The notes: generated by a model not told the origin, from the letters alone. A DNA stretch of 32,372 nt from Lewinella sp. (GCA_020436695.1 JAGQXH010000010.1:1-32372), one strand, 5' to 3'. Counted from the stretch's first letter, positions 17,188 through 25,491 are shown. Made by a program: numbers and translations.

Positions 17188-18516
17188 TCAAAACACCCCA
17201 TTCATCAAATAAAGCAGCAAAACGCCGGAGAGATATCCCAAAAGGGCCAGCCAGCTGATCTTTTTCAAATACCAGATAAAATTGATCCGCAGCAGCCCCA
17301 TGATGGCTACGCCGGCGGCAGAACCGATGATCAGAATGCTACCGCCCGTACCGGCGCAGTAAGCCAGCAATTGCCAGAAAGTAGCATCCTGCGGATAAAC
17401 GTCCAGCGGATACATACCGATGGCACCGGCCACCAGCGGCACATTATCCACTACCGCTGAGAGCAGTCCGATGAAGGTATTTACCAGATAGATATTGCCG
17501 AACTGTTCGTTGAGCACCTGTGCCAGTTGCTCCAGATGCCCGGCGGTTTCCAGGGCAGCAACCGCCAACAGGATGCCCAGAAAGAAGAGAATACTGGGCG
17601 TATCGATTCTGTGGATCACTTCCGCTACGGTCAGTTCAGGGCGCTGATTATCATTCGTTCGCCGATGGTGCAAAATGCCGGTAACGATCCAAAGAATGCT
17701 CAGACTGAGCAACATCCCCATAAATGGTGGCAGGTGATAAAGGTTTTTGAATACCGGAACAAAGAGGAGGCCCGCCGTTCCCAGCCAGAACACCAGGTTT
17801 TGTTCCCAGGTAGAAACGCCCTCCTGGTCGGCCCCCGGATCAGCTTCTGTTGAGGTATATAGCTCTCCTTTTAGCTGACGACTCAGCACTAAAAGCGGCA
17901 CCAACAGGCAAAGTACGCTGGGAAGAAAGACAGAGCGGACGATATGCCAGGTAGTGATCTGGCCGCTGATCCAGAGCATGATCGTTGTGACGTCGCCGAT
18001 CGGTGACCAGGCGCCGCCGGCATTGGCCGCCACTACTACCATGCCGCCGAAAAAATACAGATCTTCCTGGCGCTTCAGCAATTTCCGGAGGAGCGTTGCC
18101 ATGACGATGGCTGTCGTCAGGTTATCCAGGAGGGCCGAAAAAAAGAAGGTAATACCACAGATCAGCCAGAGCAGTTTGACGCGATCCTTGGTTTGGATGC
18201 GGTCGGTGATCACCCGGAAACCGCCGTAAGCATCGACGAGTTCTACAATGGTCATGGCTCCCAAAAGAAAGAACAGGATCTCCGCGATCTCACCTACCTT
18301 ATCGACCAGGATGCGATCGATCACTCCCAGCGAATCTTCCGGCGAAGCAACTGCTTCCGGGAAGTGGGTGAGCAGAGTATCCCGGCCCATGACCAGCAGC
18401 ATCCAGCAAAGCACACCGGTGAGTAGGGCAGAAGCCGTTTTGTCATTTTTCAGGGGATGCTCCAGGGCAATGAGCAGGTAGCCGAGGATGAAAACAACGA
18501 GTATAGACCAATACAT
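17188..18516 (-). CDS. nhaD: NhaD-type sodium:proton antiporter
   Basis: A 442-aa inner-membrane protein of the ion transporter superfamily, NhaD group, which exchanges Na+/Li+ for protons at alkaline pH. About 11-12 transmembrane helices are visible. Family signatures include VGEIAEILFFLLGAMTIVEL, then FFFSALLDNLTTAIVMATLL, the conserved AANAGGAWSPIGDVTTIMLW loop, FIGLLSAVVDNVPLVAGAIG, and AYCAGTGGSILIIGSAAGVA near the end. The two DN-containing half-helices and the GGAWSPIGD motif are the expected transport-site elements. Length is normal for the family. The start lies 41 bp after the stop of the universal stress protein gene, so the pair probably forms an operon. The antiporter suggests a saline or alkaline habitat (inference). 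Confidence 0.94.
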   Translation of the reverse strand: MYWSILVVFILGYLLIALEHPLKNDKTASALLTGVLCWMLLVMGRDTLLTHFPEAVASPEDSLGVIDRILVDKVGEIAEILFFLLGAMTIVELVDAYGGFRVITDRIQTKDRVKLLWLICGITFFFSALLDNLTTAIVMATLLRKLLKRQEDLYFFGGMVVVAANAGGAWSPIGDVTTIMLWISGQITTWHIVRSVFLPSVLCLLVPLLVLSRQLKGELYTSTEADPGADQEGVSTWEQNLVFWLGTAGLLFVPVFKNLYHLPPFMGMLLSLSILWIVTGILHHRRTNDNQRPELTVAEVIHRIDTPSILFFLGILLAVAALETAGHLEQLAQVLNEQFGNIYLVNTFIGLLSAVVDNVPLVAGAIGMYPLDVYPQDATFWQLLAYCAGTGGSILIIGSAAGVAIMGLLRINFIWYLKKISWLALLGYLSGVLLLYLMNGVF

Positions 18517-18557
18517 TAGCTAATAGATTTGATGGTAAAGGCGGCTTTAGGGAACTG

Positions 18558-19433
18558 CTAATCCTCCCATTTTCCAAGTAAGATGGGTATAGTACTTCGG
18601 TGCATCACTTCTTTTTCCGCACTTGGCGTTAGCAAACGCCCCCAGAATCCCTGATGATGAGCGTGAAGGACGATCAGGTCGGCACCACTGCGGTCGGCAT
18701 AGTGCATGATGGCATCCGGATAGCGGTCTTCATAATCCCATTTGGTGCTGTCATTTTGTATCCAGTGGAAGGACGTCACGGTGTTATCCATAGCGCCTGC
18801 CCATCTGGTCCTGATCGTTGAGACCGCATCGGGTTCCAGTTCCTGATCAAGCAGGAGCACATGCACCTGTGAACGAAAAGCTTCGGCCCACTGCAACAAT
18901 TGCTGAAGTGCACCGGCATCTCTTTGCAAATTGCCGTCGGTTACATATAGGAGATTGAGAAATCCGGAATAATGCGCTTCCGGTGGGACAAAAAGTATGG
19001 GGCAACTCAGATGATCGGCCAGATTCGGAAGGGATGCATGAAAAATTTCCATAAAACGATTGTGATGGTGTAGCCCCATCACCAGTAGGTCGGGTTGCGA
19101 TTTCTTAACCCATTGCACCGTCGTCAGTAACAGGTCACCACCTTCCACCACAATTTCTCTGGGAACAGCCTGAAAGGCCGGTAAGGTGTACTGCTTCACA
19201 AATTGTTCGATCTCTTTACGACGTGCCTTCTTCTGGTCTTCAGCAAAGCGGACCAATTGCTGGGGCATCTCCAGGTCGGTCAACATGTCATTTTCCAGGA
19301 GGGTGGGAGTCGGTGGGTCGAAGACATGTAAAAGGGTAAGAGACGTCTGGAAATGAGCCGCAATCTTCAGCGCGAAGAGGTAGGTGTCCGGAGCATGTTC
19401 AGTGAGCCCGTTCAGGAAGAGGATCTTTTTCAT
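18558..19433 (-). CDS. Tandem universal stress protein (UspA fold)
   Basis: A 291-aa cytoplasmic protein with two Usp-like alpha/beta domains. The first (~1-152) begins MKKILFLNGLTEHAPDTYLF and ends at DLLVMGLHHHN...LSCPILFVPPEA. The second (~155-291) begins FLNLLYVTDGNLQRDAGALQ and ends at DLIVLHAHHQGFW...STIPILLGK. The glycine-rich ATP-binding signature G-2x-G-9x-G(S/T) is not preserved in either half, so a non-nucleotide-binding Usp is likely. It lies immediately upstream of nhaD on the same strand (41 bp), which suggests co-expression and a role linked to ion or pH stress. A weak hairpin (AGGAA/TTCCT, 19450-19470) sits just upstream of its start. Confidence 0.9.
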   Translation of the reverse strand: MKKILFLNGLTEHAPDTYLFALKIAAHFQTSLTLLHVFDPPTPTLLENDMLTDLEMPQQLVRFAEDQKKARRKEIEQFVKQYTLPAFQAVPREIVVEGGDLLLTTVQWVKKSQPDLLVMGLHHHNRFMEIFHASLPNLADHLSCPILFVPPEAHYSGFLNLLYVTDGNLQRDAGALQQLLQWAEAFRSQVHVLLLDQELEPDAVSTIRTRWAGAMDNTVTSFHWIQNDSTKWDYEDRYPDAIMHYADRSGADLIVLHAHHQGFWGRLLTPSAEKEVMHRSTIPILLGKWED

Positions 19434-19512
19434 CGACTTGCTACATTTTAGGAAAAAGACCGCTCTTCCTGTTCAGGTCACATTTTGAAATGCCGTCATA
19501 AGTCGAAAGTTT

Positions 19513-22500
19513 TCAAAAAAAGAACCCCATCTTCAATTCAAAGAACCGATCTTCAACCGATCCGGATATACCGGCAGTAATGGTGGTCAGGTCGTAGGCA
19601 AACAAGTAGATCCCTCCACCCCAGCTTTGGTGCCAGTTATTCAGGGAGGTGTCATCGGTATCGTGCCAGACCCGGCCGGTATCGTAAAAGCCGAAGATAC
19701 CGACATCGGTGGGTAGTATTCTGCTGTTCAGGTGCAGGAGCTTCAGTCTTCCTTCCAGGTTGGTATACAGGTAGCGATCCCCCCCGAAGCGATTACTGCG
19801 GAATCCTCGGAGGTTGTTTTTCCGGCCCAGGTAGTTGGCCTGAAAGAATTCATAATTTCCCCAATTGGCGGCATAGCCTCCCTTAATGGCCAGCGTAAGT
19901 GGCAGAGGTGACAGGGGTTGATAATAAACAGCCAGGTCCGCATTTAAATTCACGTAATGCTGTGTGGTCTCATTGATGTTCATGTTCCAGGATGTAGTCA
20001 TATTCAGTTGCAGGCCCCGGGTTGGGTTCTGCGGGTGATCTATTTTATCGATATGGTATTCCAGTTGCAGACCCGCATATCTTTTGATATCAAAATCACG
20101 GTCACTCAGTCCCGATTGCGCATCGTATTCCGGGGCCGAGATCCTGTTCTCGATGCGCTCTACGTGCGTTTGTGAATAATCAAACTTAACATCAAACTGC
20201 ATAGTGTTTAATAGAAAGCGCTTTTTCAGTCCGGGCGTGAAGCGGATCTGCCCGTAACGCATGCGGTTGAAATCATAACTATCCGGAAAGAGATTTTCGC
20301 TATTATTACCCAGACCGAAGAAGTTATCTACATAAGAAGAAGTACGATAGCCTACATCTGCGGTAATATCCCATTTCCCGATCCGTTCGATATAGTCGCC
20401 GGTATAGTGAAAACTATGGGCCCCGGTACCGAAAGCGTAAGAACCCATCAGGGTATGTTTTGCCTTATAGGGATCTTTCCGAAAGCCCTGCAATTGCCGG
20501 GAAAAGCCGTAAGTAAGGGTGAAACCATCGTCCGGGTTAATCTCCTGCAACAGGATAGGGATGGTTTTCGGATATTTAAAGTCCTCCCGGTCATAACGAT
20601 TGTCAAAGGGATCGTTGCTGGTCAGGTCCCTGGCTTCACTGCCCAGTTCGAGCACGTTTTTCTCTTGGGAGGAATCGTACACCTTGGTGCGTTTCCCACC
20701 GGTTACGGAAGAGTCGTCCCGCACCAAATCTTCTCCGGAGCCTCCGATGATACGCAGCAGTGAATTGGGTCCGGACTCGCCGGTAACGATGAATTCATCA
20801 TCTTTTTTCAGACCGTACAAGCGGATCTCCTTAGTGATGGCATGGTCGAAAGTGCGCTCGTACCATTGATCTTTCTTTTCTCCTTTTTTGTTGAGCGCAA
20901 ACACCTGTACTCTGGTTTTTCCATCCGGCAGGCGGGTCACCTCAAAACGATCGCGTTCATCCGTACCGGGAATATCCACCCAACGAGCCAGGAAGCGATA
21001 GTAGTCTTCTGCCACCTCGGGCAATATGTCTCTTCTTGACTTTAGTTTGGCCACGATCTCTTCCCCATTGAGTGCATACAATTGTTCCGGCCAGAGCCTT
21101 ACGGCATCCTCAATTGTTTGATCACTGAGGACTGACTTCATATATTCCGCTCCGCCTATCCAGTCGTATAGATCCTGCTCGTTGAGATATTGGCGGTCGA
21201 AAAAGCGGGCATTATAACACAGGCCCCGGATGTCGTAGAAAGTGTGGTTGAATGACTGGAGTTGCCGGGCAGCCCATTTGCGGCTGGTGATGAAGGGAAG
21301 CAATCCCCGAAAAGAGAGAAAAGCATGGTCACGGTCACGGGGTACGGGACGATACAGCGTTTTGTCGCCTTCCTCAAAAGAAGCCCAGCGCCACTGGTCA
21401 TCGTGCCGGTCCCAGTCGCCGATCAGGATATCGAACAAACGGGAGCGCAGCGTATGCTCCTGATCGATCAGGTGATCCTGGTGTTCCCGGGTCTCGGTGA
21501 GCATCTTTCGGAAGGAAACGATCTTTTCTGAATAGCCGAAACTCCCGACATCATCCCGGTTTTTAGCCGGTCTTTCCTCGAACAGGTAGACTTCTCCGGC
21601 ATAGGTCTCATTAAACTCTCCGAGACGGGGCTGTGCGGGCAGATAGAAAAAGCGGGGATTAGTATGGTATACGCCCACTGCATCCGCCAGCGGCCCGATA
21701 ATCTGGGCACCGTAAGGATGATCCATTGACATCTGGTCCTGGAAAATATCTTCGATGGCCGTGCCCTGGGCCAGTTCCGGCAGGGAGAGGGCTGCATTCT
21801 TATAGAGTCCTCTCAATACGTATTCTTTACCGTTGGCGGCTTCCAGTCGCATCGTTTTGGATTGACGACCTCCTCCTTTGCGTAGAGGGTGCAGGCCGCC
21901 CAGCAAAGTATCCATATTGAGGACTGGTAGTTTCACTTCTGTAGCCCAGGCGTCGCGGTAATTCCGGCCGAGCAGGAACTGCTTACCCTTTTTGGCGTAA
22001 TAATCCGGCGCTACGATGTAGTTGACCGAATCGGGCATATGATCGGCCCACATATCCTGAAATTCCCCTTCGGGTTTGATCGGTGCCTTGAGCTTACTGT
22101 CTTTTAGTTTTTTGCGGTAGATCACATGGCTATTCCCCGTTTGCGGTTCGGCGGTCAGGAATTCCAGCCAGACCTCCCCGTTTTTGTAATAGTACAGCTT
22201 GGCGAAACCCGCTTTGGAGGCGCTGAATTGCAGGTCTCCTCCGGCTTTGGTATAAGACGGCTTGCTACCCGCCCCACTTATGATATAATGTTTATCATCT
22301 TCATTGAAATACTGGAGGCTATGTTCGTGACCGGTAGCAATAATAAGATCTTCCTTGCGGTAAGTGGCTCTGTTTACCGCATCGATCAGTTCCTGATAGT
22401 AAGGATGACTGGGGTCCTGACGGGTAATGCCCAGGTAACGTGCCGTTGGGTGCAGTGAGCCGATGACCGGCAGCGGAATATAGAGATCTTTGGAAACGTA

Positions 22501-23265
22501 GGTTAGGGGAAAAATATGCTCCTTGAGGGGGAAATAACCGCCGTGTGAGCCCTGGGTATGTACCGGATGGTGCATGCAGATCAGAATGTTACCATCATCG
22601 TATTCATCTACCAGTTCGGTTAGGGCCACCTCCATTTCCTCCCAGGATTCGATCTTACAGTCATCGTGCATACCCGGCTCCTTGTCCCAGTTTTGCAGCC
22701 ACCACTGAGAGTCGACCAGGATGATGGTCAGATCCTCACTGACCTCAATGGCCTTGGGGCGGCCGCAACCATTTTTTGGATAAAAAGCTTTGGAATTATT
22801 CAGATAAGTTTCAATATAGGCTTCCTGTCTGCGAACCGCAGCCAATCCCCCCGGCGACATATTATTCCAATCGTGGTTGCCGGGTATGAAATATACATTT
22901 CCGGGATAGCTTTTTACGATACCCAGTTGGGCATTAAGTTGAGCCTCCGCCCGTTCGCGATCCGGGTCATCGGCAGCGGGCATGCCGGCCGGATAGATAT
23001 TGTCACCCAGAAATACCACCGTACTATTTTCTCCCGCTTTCCGGAGTTGGCTTGCCAGAAGCTTGAAATTAGGCTCCAGCGGTTCCAGTGCTGCCTCACC
23101 GGCATCTCCTATGAGAAAAACGACGTGAGCCAGCCCAGTCGTATCGGCCAGCGATTGTGTACGCCATGCTTTTTGGTCCTTTTCGTAGAACGCCCGATTG
23201 CTTTGGCAGGCCGAAAGCAATAGCAGCGCCAACATAGCCAGGCTGAGGTATATTCTGGTAGTCAT
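19513..23265 (-). CDS. Lipoprotein: metallophosphoesterase + kinase-like region + outer-membrane beta-barrel
   Basis: A 1250-aa surface protein. The ATG at 23265 (MTTRIYLSLAMLALLLLSAC) gives a lipobox with Cys20; an upstream ATG at 23325 would bury the signal peptide. Residues ~45-315 are a calcineurin-like metallophosphatase: GDAG (53-56), GDN (88-90), GNHDW (129-133), HHPVH (232-236), GHEH (312-315). Residues ~470-700 hold a conserved region with KEYVLRG and a kinase-like loop IGDWDRHDDQWRW (~615-627) followed by RDRDHAF (643-649), recalling the DRH catalytic loops of HipA/Fam20-type kinases. From ~900 the sequence is a BamA/surface-antigen-like beta-barrel (LQEINPDDGFTLTYGFSRQ) ending in aromatic MGFFF, as expected for an outer-membrane barrel. 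The architecture recurs in Bacteroidota but I know of no assigned function. Confidence 0.9.
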   Translation of the reverse strand: MTTRIYLSLAMLALLLLSACQSNRAFYEKDQKAWRTQSLADTTGLAHVVFLIGDAGEAALEPLEPNFKLLASQLRKAGENSTVVFLGDNIYPAGMPAADDPDRERAEAQLNAQLGIVKSYPGNVYFIPGNHDWNNMSPGGLAAVRRQEAYIETYLNNSKAFYPKNGCGRPKAIEVSEDLTIILVDSQWWLQNWDKEPGMHDDCKIESWEEMEVALTELVDEYDDGNILICMHHPVHTQGSHGGYFPLKEHIFPLTYVSKDLYIPLPVIGSLHPTARYLGITRQDPSHPYYQELIDAVNRATYRKEDLIIATGHEHSLQYFNEDDKHYIISGAGSKPSYTKAGGDLQFSASKAGFAKLYYYKNGEVWLEFLTAEPQTGNSHVIYRKKLKDSKLKAPIKPEGEFQDMWADHMPDSVNYIVAPDYYAKKGKQFLLGRNYRDAWATEVKLPVLNMDTLLGGLHPLRKGGGRQSKTMRLEAANGKEYVLRGLYKNAALSLPELAQGTAIEDIFQDQMSMDHPYGAQIIGPLADAVGVYHTNPRFFYLPAQPRLGEFNETYAGEVYLFEERPAKNRDDVGSFGYSEKIVSFRKMLTETREHQDHLIDQEHTLRSRLFDILIGDWDRHDDQWRWASFEEGDKTLYRPVPRDRDHAFLSFRGLLPFITSRKWAARQLQSFNHTFYDIRGLCYNARFFDRQYLNEQDLYDWIGGAEYMKSVLSDQTIEDAVRLWPEQLYALNGEEIVAKLKSRRDILPEVAEDYYRFLARWVDIPGTDERDRFEVTRLPDGKTRVQVFALNKKGEKKDQWYERTFDHAITKEIRLYGLKKDDEFIVTGESGPNSLLRIIGGSGEDLVRDDSSVTGGKRTKVYDSSQEKNVLELGSEARDLTSNDPFDNRYDREDFKYPKTIPILLQEINPDDGFTLTYGFSRQLQGFRKDPYKAKHTLMGSYAFGTGAHSFHYTGDYIERIGKWDITADVGYRTSSYVDNFFGLGNNSENLFPDSYDFNRMRYGQIRFTPGLKKRFLLNTMQFDVKFDYSQTHVERIENRISAPEYDAQSGLSDRDFDIKRYAGLQLEYHIDKIDHPQNPTRGLQLNMTTSWNMNINETTQHYVNLNADLAVYYQPLSPLPLTLAIKGGYAANWGNYEFFQANYLGRKNNLRGFRSNRFGGDRYLYTNLEGRLKLLHLNSRILPTDVGIFGFYDTGRVWHDTDDTSLNNWHQSWGGGIYLFAYDLTTITAGISGSVEDRFFELKMGFFF

Positions 23266-23283
23266 GATCTTGTTCTTGAAGAA

Positions 23284-23310
23284 GGAGGGAGGCGGATGAT
23301 ACCTCCCTCC
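23284..23310 (-). other. Strong 9-bp hairpin in the 5' leader of the phosphoesterase-barrel gene
   Basis: GGAGGGAGG (23284-23292) is the perfect reverse complement of CCTCCCTCC (23302-23310), with a 9-nt loop. On the minus strand the hairpin ends 18 bp before the start codon at 23265 and is followed by TTCTTC. It could cap the transcript or modulate translation of the downstream lipoprotein, or end transcripts from the upstream secreted-protein gene. Confidence 0.6.
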
Positions 23311-23340
23311 GGTTAGAAAAATCACCCGTTGTATTGATTC

Positions 23341-23374
23341 AAGTCGTTAGTCGGCAGTCAGTAGTCGTCAGTCC
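23341..23374. repeat. AGTC-type repeat array, copy E
   Basis: AAGTCGTTAGTCGGCAGTCA followed by GTAGTCGTCAGTCC: at least five AGTC units in 34 bp of non-coding DNA upstream of the phosphoesterase-barrel gene. It shares the TAGTCGGCAGTC core with the copies at 17012-17029 and 23484-23502. Confidence 0.65.
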
Positions 23375-23483
23375 GTTCTGCCAGTGCTGAATTTCAAAGG
23401 AATTGCTCCGGGTTTCAGAAAAATTAGGCCTTCGATCACATTATTCTTGGGTTGATCGACTCCATTTCAGCGATGATCATTAT

Positions 23484-23502
23484 AGCTGCCGACTGCCGAC
23501 TA
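23484..23502 (-). repeat. AGTC-type repeat copy F, supplying a stop codon
   Basis: Minus-strand TAGTCGGCAGTCGGCAGCT. The leading TAG is the stop codon of the Tyr/His-rich protein gene (23500-24786), so the repeat begins exactly at the end of the coding region. It shares an 18-bp exact core with copy C. Confidence 0.6.
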
Positions 23503-24786
23503 ATTACCACGTCGTTGTGCGATGCCGCCGCTCCCAGCGCTTTGCCGGTTCGACCAGTTGCCGCGATGGTTATCATTGGCTTTAAAGCGGTCGAGATCCT
23601 GCCGGTCAGGGCGTTTATCACCCAATTTCAGATCGGGCTTACCCTGTCCGGCTTTTCCCGGCAGCTCTTTTTGCCGATCGGGTATTCTGTTCTTTCCGAG
23701 CTTGATATTCTTGTTGATGTTGACATTCACTGCGGCGTGAAATCCGCCATGTCCGTGTGGATGACGTTGGTAATGTCGATAATAATGGGCGTGCAAATGC
23801 ACATGCAACGTGGGATAATACGTATAATGCCAGTGTACGTAGTGATAGGAAGGCAGGCCGACGATGATCACGGCGCCTCCCGGGCCGATATAAAAACCGG
23901 TATGGTAGTAATATGGTACCGGAGCCCAGTATGGATAGGTATACCAATACGGATAGCCGTACCAGTAAGGGTAGCTGTAAACGACCTTCACGGTAGTTTG
24001 AGGCTGCTGCTGACTTGCGGATATGTTGTTATCTTTTGCATACAACTCCGCAGCATCCAGCATTTCCTGATATGCCTCCGGATCCTCTTCCAGTTGCTTT
24101 TTATAATCTTCCAGCTCTTCGGCCTGACTGCGGGCCACTTCGATATTCAGTTCGCGGGCTTTGGTTTGCACCCATGCCGGATCGTTTTTATACACATCTC
24201 CCACCAGGATGGTGAGATCGATATTGTCAACGAGAATACTGAGTATTTCCGGCATATTCACCAGGCTACGGATAGCGGCCTGAGAACGTTCCGGATACGG
24301 CAGGATGAGCGCGTCAAATGCCTGCTTGGTAGTATGATTAAGCTGATAGATCTGTTGCAGGGTCTTGTATTCCCGGCGACCCACTTCCAGTGCGGTAGCG
24401 TGCACTTCCTGCGGATAATTGATCAGGAATGCTTCAATCTCCGCATTTGACCTTTTTGACTCACCCGCCAGGTCACGGATCAGACCGGGATAACGGGTCA
24501 GTTCATAAAACTTAGCCTGTTCTTCCTGAGAAAGATCTTTGATGAGATTGCGGAACGTCAACTGCGTTTTTTCCTGCATTCCCGACAATTTGATCAGTAA
24601 TTCCGGGTGGGTAGCCACTATGAAAATATTAGTGCGAATATCCTCCGGATAGAGTACGATGGCGTCGACTGCACTGCGGTCTTCCTCCACTAGTTTTTTG
24701 AGTAAGTCCTTTTCTCCCTGACTATAGCCCAGTGTTACAAACAGTAACAGTCCGGTGAGGGTAGAGATGATATTTTTATACAACAT
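23500..24786 (-). CDS. Secreted Tyr/Trp/His-rich protein with DUF3300-like N-terminal region
   Basis: A 428-aa exported protein. The signal peptide (MLYKNIISTLTGLLLFVTLGYSQG) is followed by a helical region (~28-235). That region, with AVDAIVLYPEDIRTNIFIVA near its N-terminus and LDAAELYAKDN near its end, recalls DUF3300-type proteins, which scan for lost columns of Pro, Ala and Tyr. Residues ~250-345 are extremely rich in Tyr, Trp, Pro and His, with repeated PYWY units (YPYWYGYPYWYTYPYW) and a His/Tyr string (HYTYYPTLHVHLHAHYYRHY). The C-terminal ~80 residues are basic and charged (Lys/Arg/Asp/Gly), probably disordered. The function is unknown; cell-surface or metal-interacting roles are possible. 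The stop codon is formed by the first bases of an AGTC repeat. It follows the DUF4136 gene on the same strand, separated by the REP-like element. Confidence 0.85.
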   Translation of the reverse strand: MLYKNIISTLTGLLLFVTLGYSQGEKDLLKKLVEEDRSAVDAIVLYPEDIRTNIFIVATHPELLIKLSGMQEKTQLTFRNLIKDLSQEEQAKFYELTRYPGLIRDLAGESKRSNAEIEAFLINYPQEVHATALEVGRREYKTLQQIYQLNHTTKQAFDALILPYPERSQAAIRSLVNMPEILSILVDNIDLTILVGDVYKNDPAWVQTKARELNIEVARSQAEELEDYKKQLEEDPEAYQEMLDAAELYAKDNNISASQQQPQTTVKVVYSYPYWYGYPYWYTYPYWAPVPYYYHTGFYIGPGGAVIIVGLPSYHYVHWHYTYYPTLHVHLHAHYYRHYQRHPHGHGGFHAAVNVNINKNIKLGKNRIPDRQKELPGKAGQGKPDLKLGDKRPDRQDLDRFKANDNHRGNWSNRQSAGSGGIAQRRGN

Positions 24787-24821
24787 GGTTGATAGAATTA
24801 ATTTTGCTGGAATGGTTATTA

Positions 24822-24934
24822 AGGACGTCCGTCAGCGGAGCGTCCGTCAGGGATGCCGCAGGCAGCCCGTTCGTTAGCCCCGAGCGAAGTCGAGGGGCGG
24901 TCGTCAGTCCTGACCAAAGCGTCAGGACGTCCGT
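24822..24934. repeat. REP-like compound palindrome element bounded by 11-bp direct repeats
   Basis: AGGACGTCCGT occurs at 24822-24832 and again at 24924-24934, bounding about 90 bp. Inside are a partial copy CGTCCGTCAG (24841-24850), an imperfect GC-rich palindrome CCCCGAGCGAAGTCGAGGGG (24878-24897), and a perfect stem GTCCTGAC/GTCAGGAC (24907-24914 and 24921-24928) with a CAAAGC loop. The CCCCGAGCGAAGTCGAGGGG core matches my recollection of REP-type palindromes scattered in many genomes. The 3' end overlaps the last codons and stop of the DUF4136 gene. Confidence 0.65.
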
Positions 24935-25455
24935 TTTACGTTCGCGTATTCCTTGAAAATAGCGGCTACCGCTTCATTGATCTTCTGCTCCACGTTCTTC
25001 ATGTTTTCACTCACTGTACCGGAAGCCGTGCCGTGCCAGACCACTTGTTTGGTCTTGGTATCTATCAGATCAATGATCAGGGTACCTTCCTGGTATTCGC
25101 GCACATCGACATCGGTGATCATTACGCCCCGCCACCGGCCACTGTAATAAGTGCTGTAGGTGTTGTAAGCTTGCTCCGTATTGATCTTGACGAAATAGGA
25201 TACCAACAGATCGGGTGTCTGATCGGCGTAGAAATAATCATAATCGGTCAGGGTTGCCTTGATGGCAGTTTCAATTCGCTGTTGATTGATGGCGTTGACA
25301 CCTAATGGGAAATTATCGCTCTGCTTGACGATCTTATAGGTTTTATACTCCTGGAAACTGGCCGCCTGATCGTAGTCGCTGTTCACGCGAACAGAGCTGC
25401 AAGAAGTCAGGATGAGTACGGAAAGGCCAAAAACGAAATTGAATGATGCTTTCAT
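24922..25455 (-). CDS. DUF4136-family lipoprotein
   Basis: A 177-aa lipoprotein with lipobox ILTSC (Cys19). The mature part follows the DUF4136 pattern: SVRVNSDYDQAASFQEYKTY at the N-terminus, INQQRIETAIKATLTDYDY, the central TPDLLVSYFVKI, and EGTLIIDLIDTKTKQVVWHG with the W-G before a C-terminal helix. Members are periplasmic or outer-membrane lipoproteins of unknown function in Gram-negative bacteria. The final codons (KRTS and the TGA stop at 24922-24924) lie within the REP-like element, so the native C-terminus has probably been replaced or trimmed by a few residues. Upstream there is a good -7 box (25492-25499). The downstream gene on the same strand is the Tyr/His-rich protein. Confidence 0.92.
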   Translation of the reverse strand: MKASFNFVFGLSVLILTSCSSVRVNSDYDQAASFQEYKTYKIVKQSDNFPLGVNAINQQRIETAIKATLTDYDYFYADQTPDLLVSYFVKINTEQAYNTYSTYYSGRWRGVMITDVDVREYQEGTLIIDLIDTKTKQVVWHGTASGTVSENMKNVEQKINEAVAAIFKEYANVKRTS

Positions 25456-25491
25456 GATGCTAATGTTTTTTGTTTTAGTTTGATTGCATCA

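Noticed and set aside
23452..24450. 332-aa plus-strand frame opposite the Tyr/His-rich protein
   Set aside because: It arises from the low-complexity composition of the opposite strand; the minus strand has a proper signal peptide and a DUF3300-like region.
24853..25305. 150-aa plus-strand frame across the REP-like element
   Set aside because: Its N-terminus (SLAPSEVEGR, SVLTKASGR) is translated repeat DNA and the rest is antisense to the DUF4136 gene.
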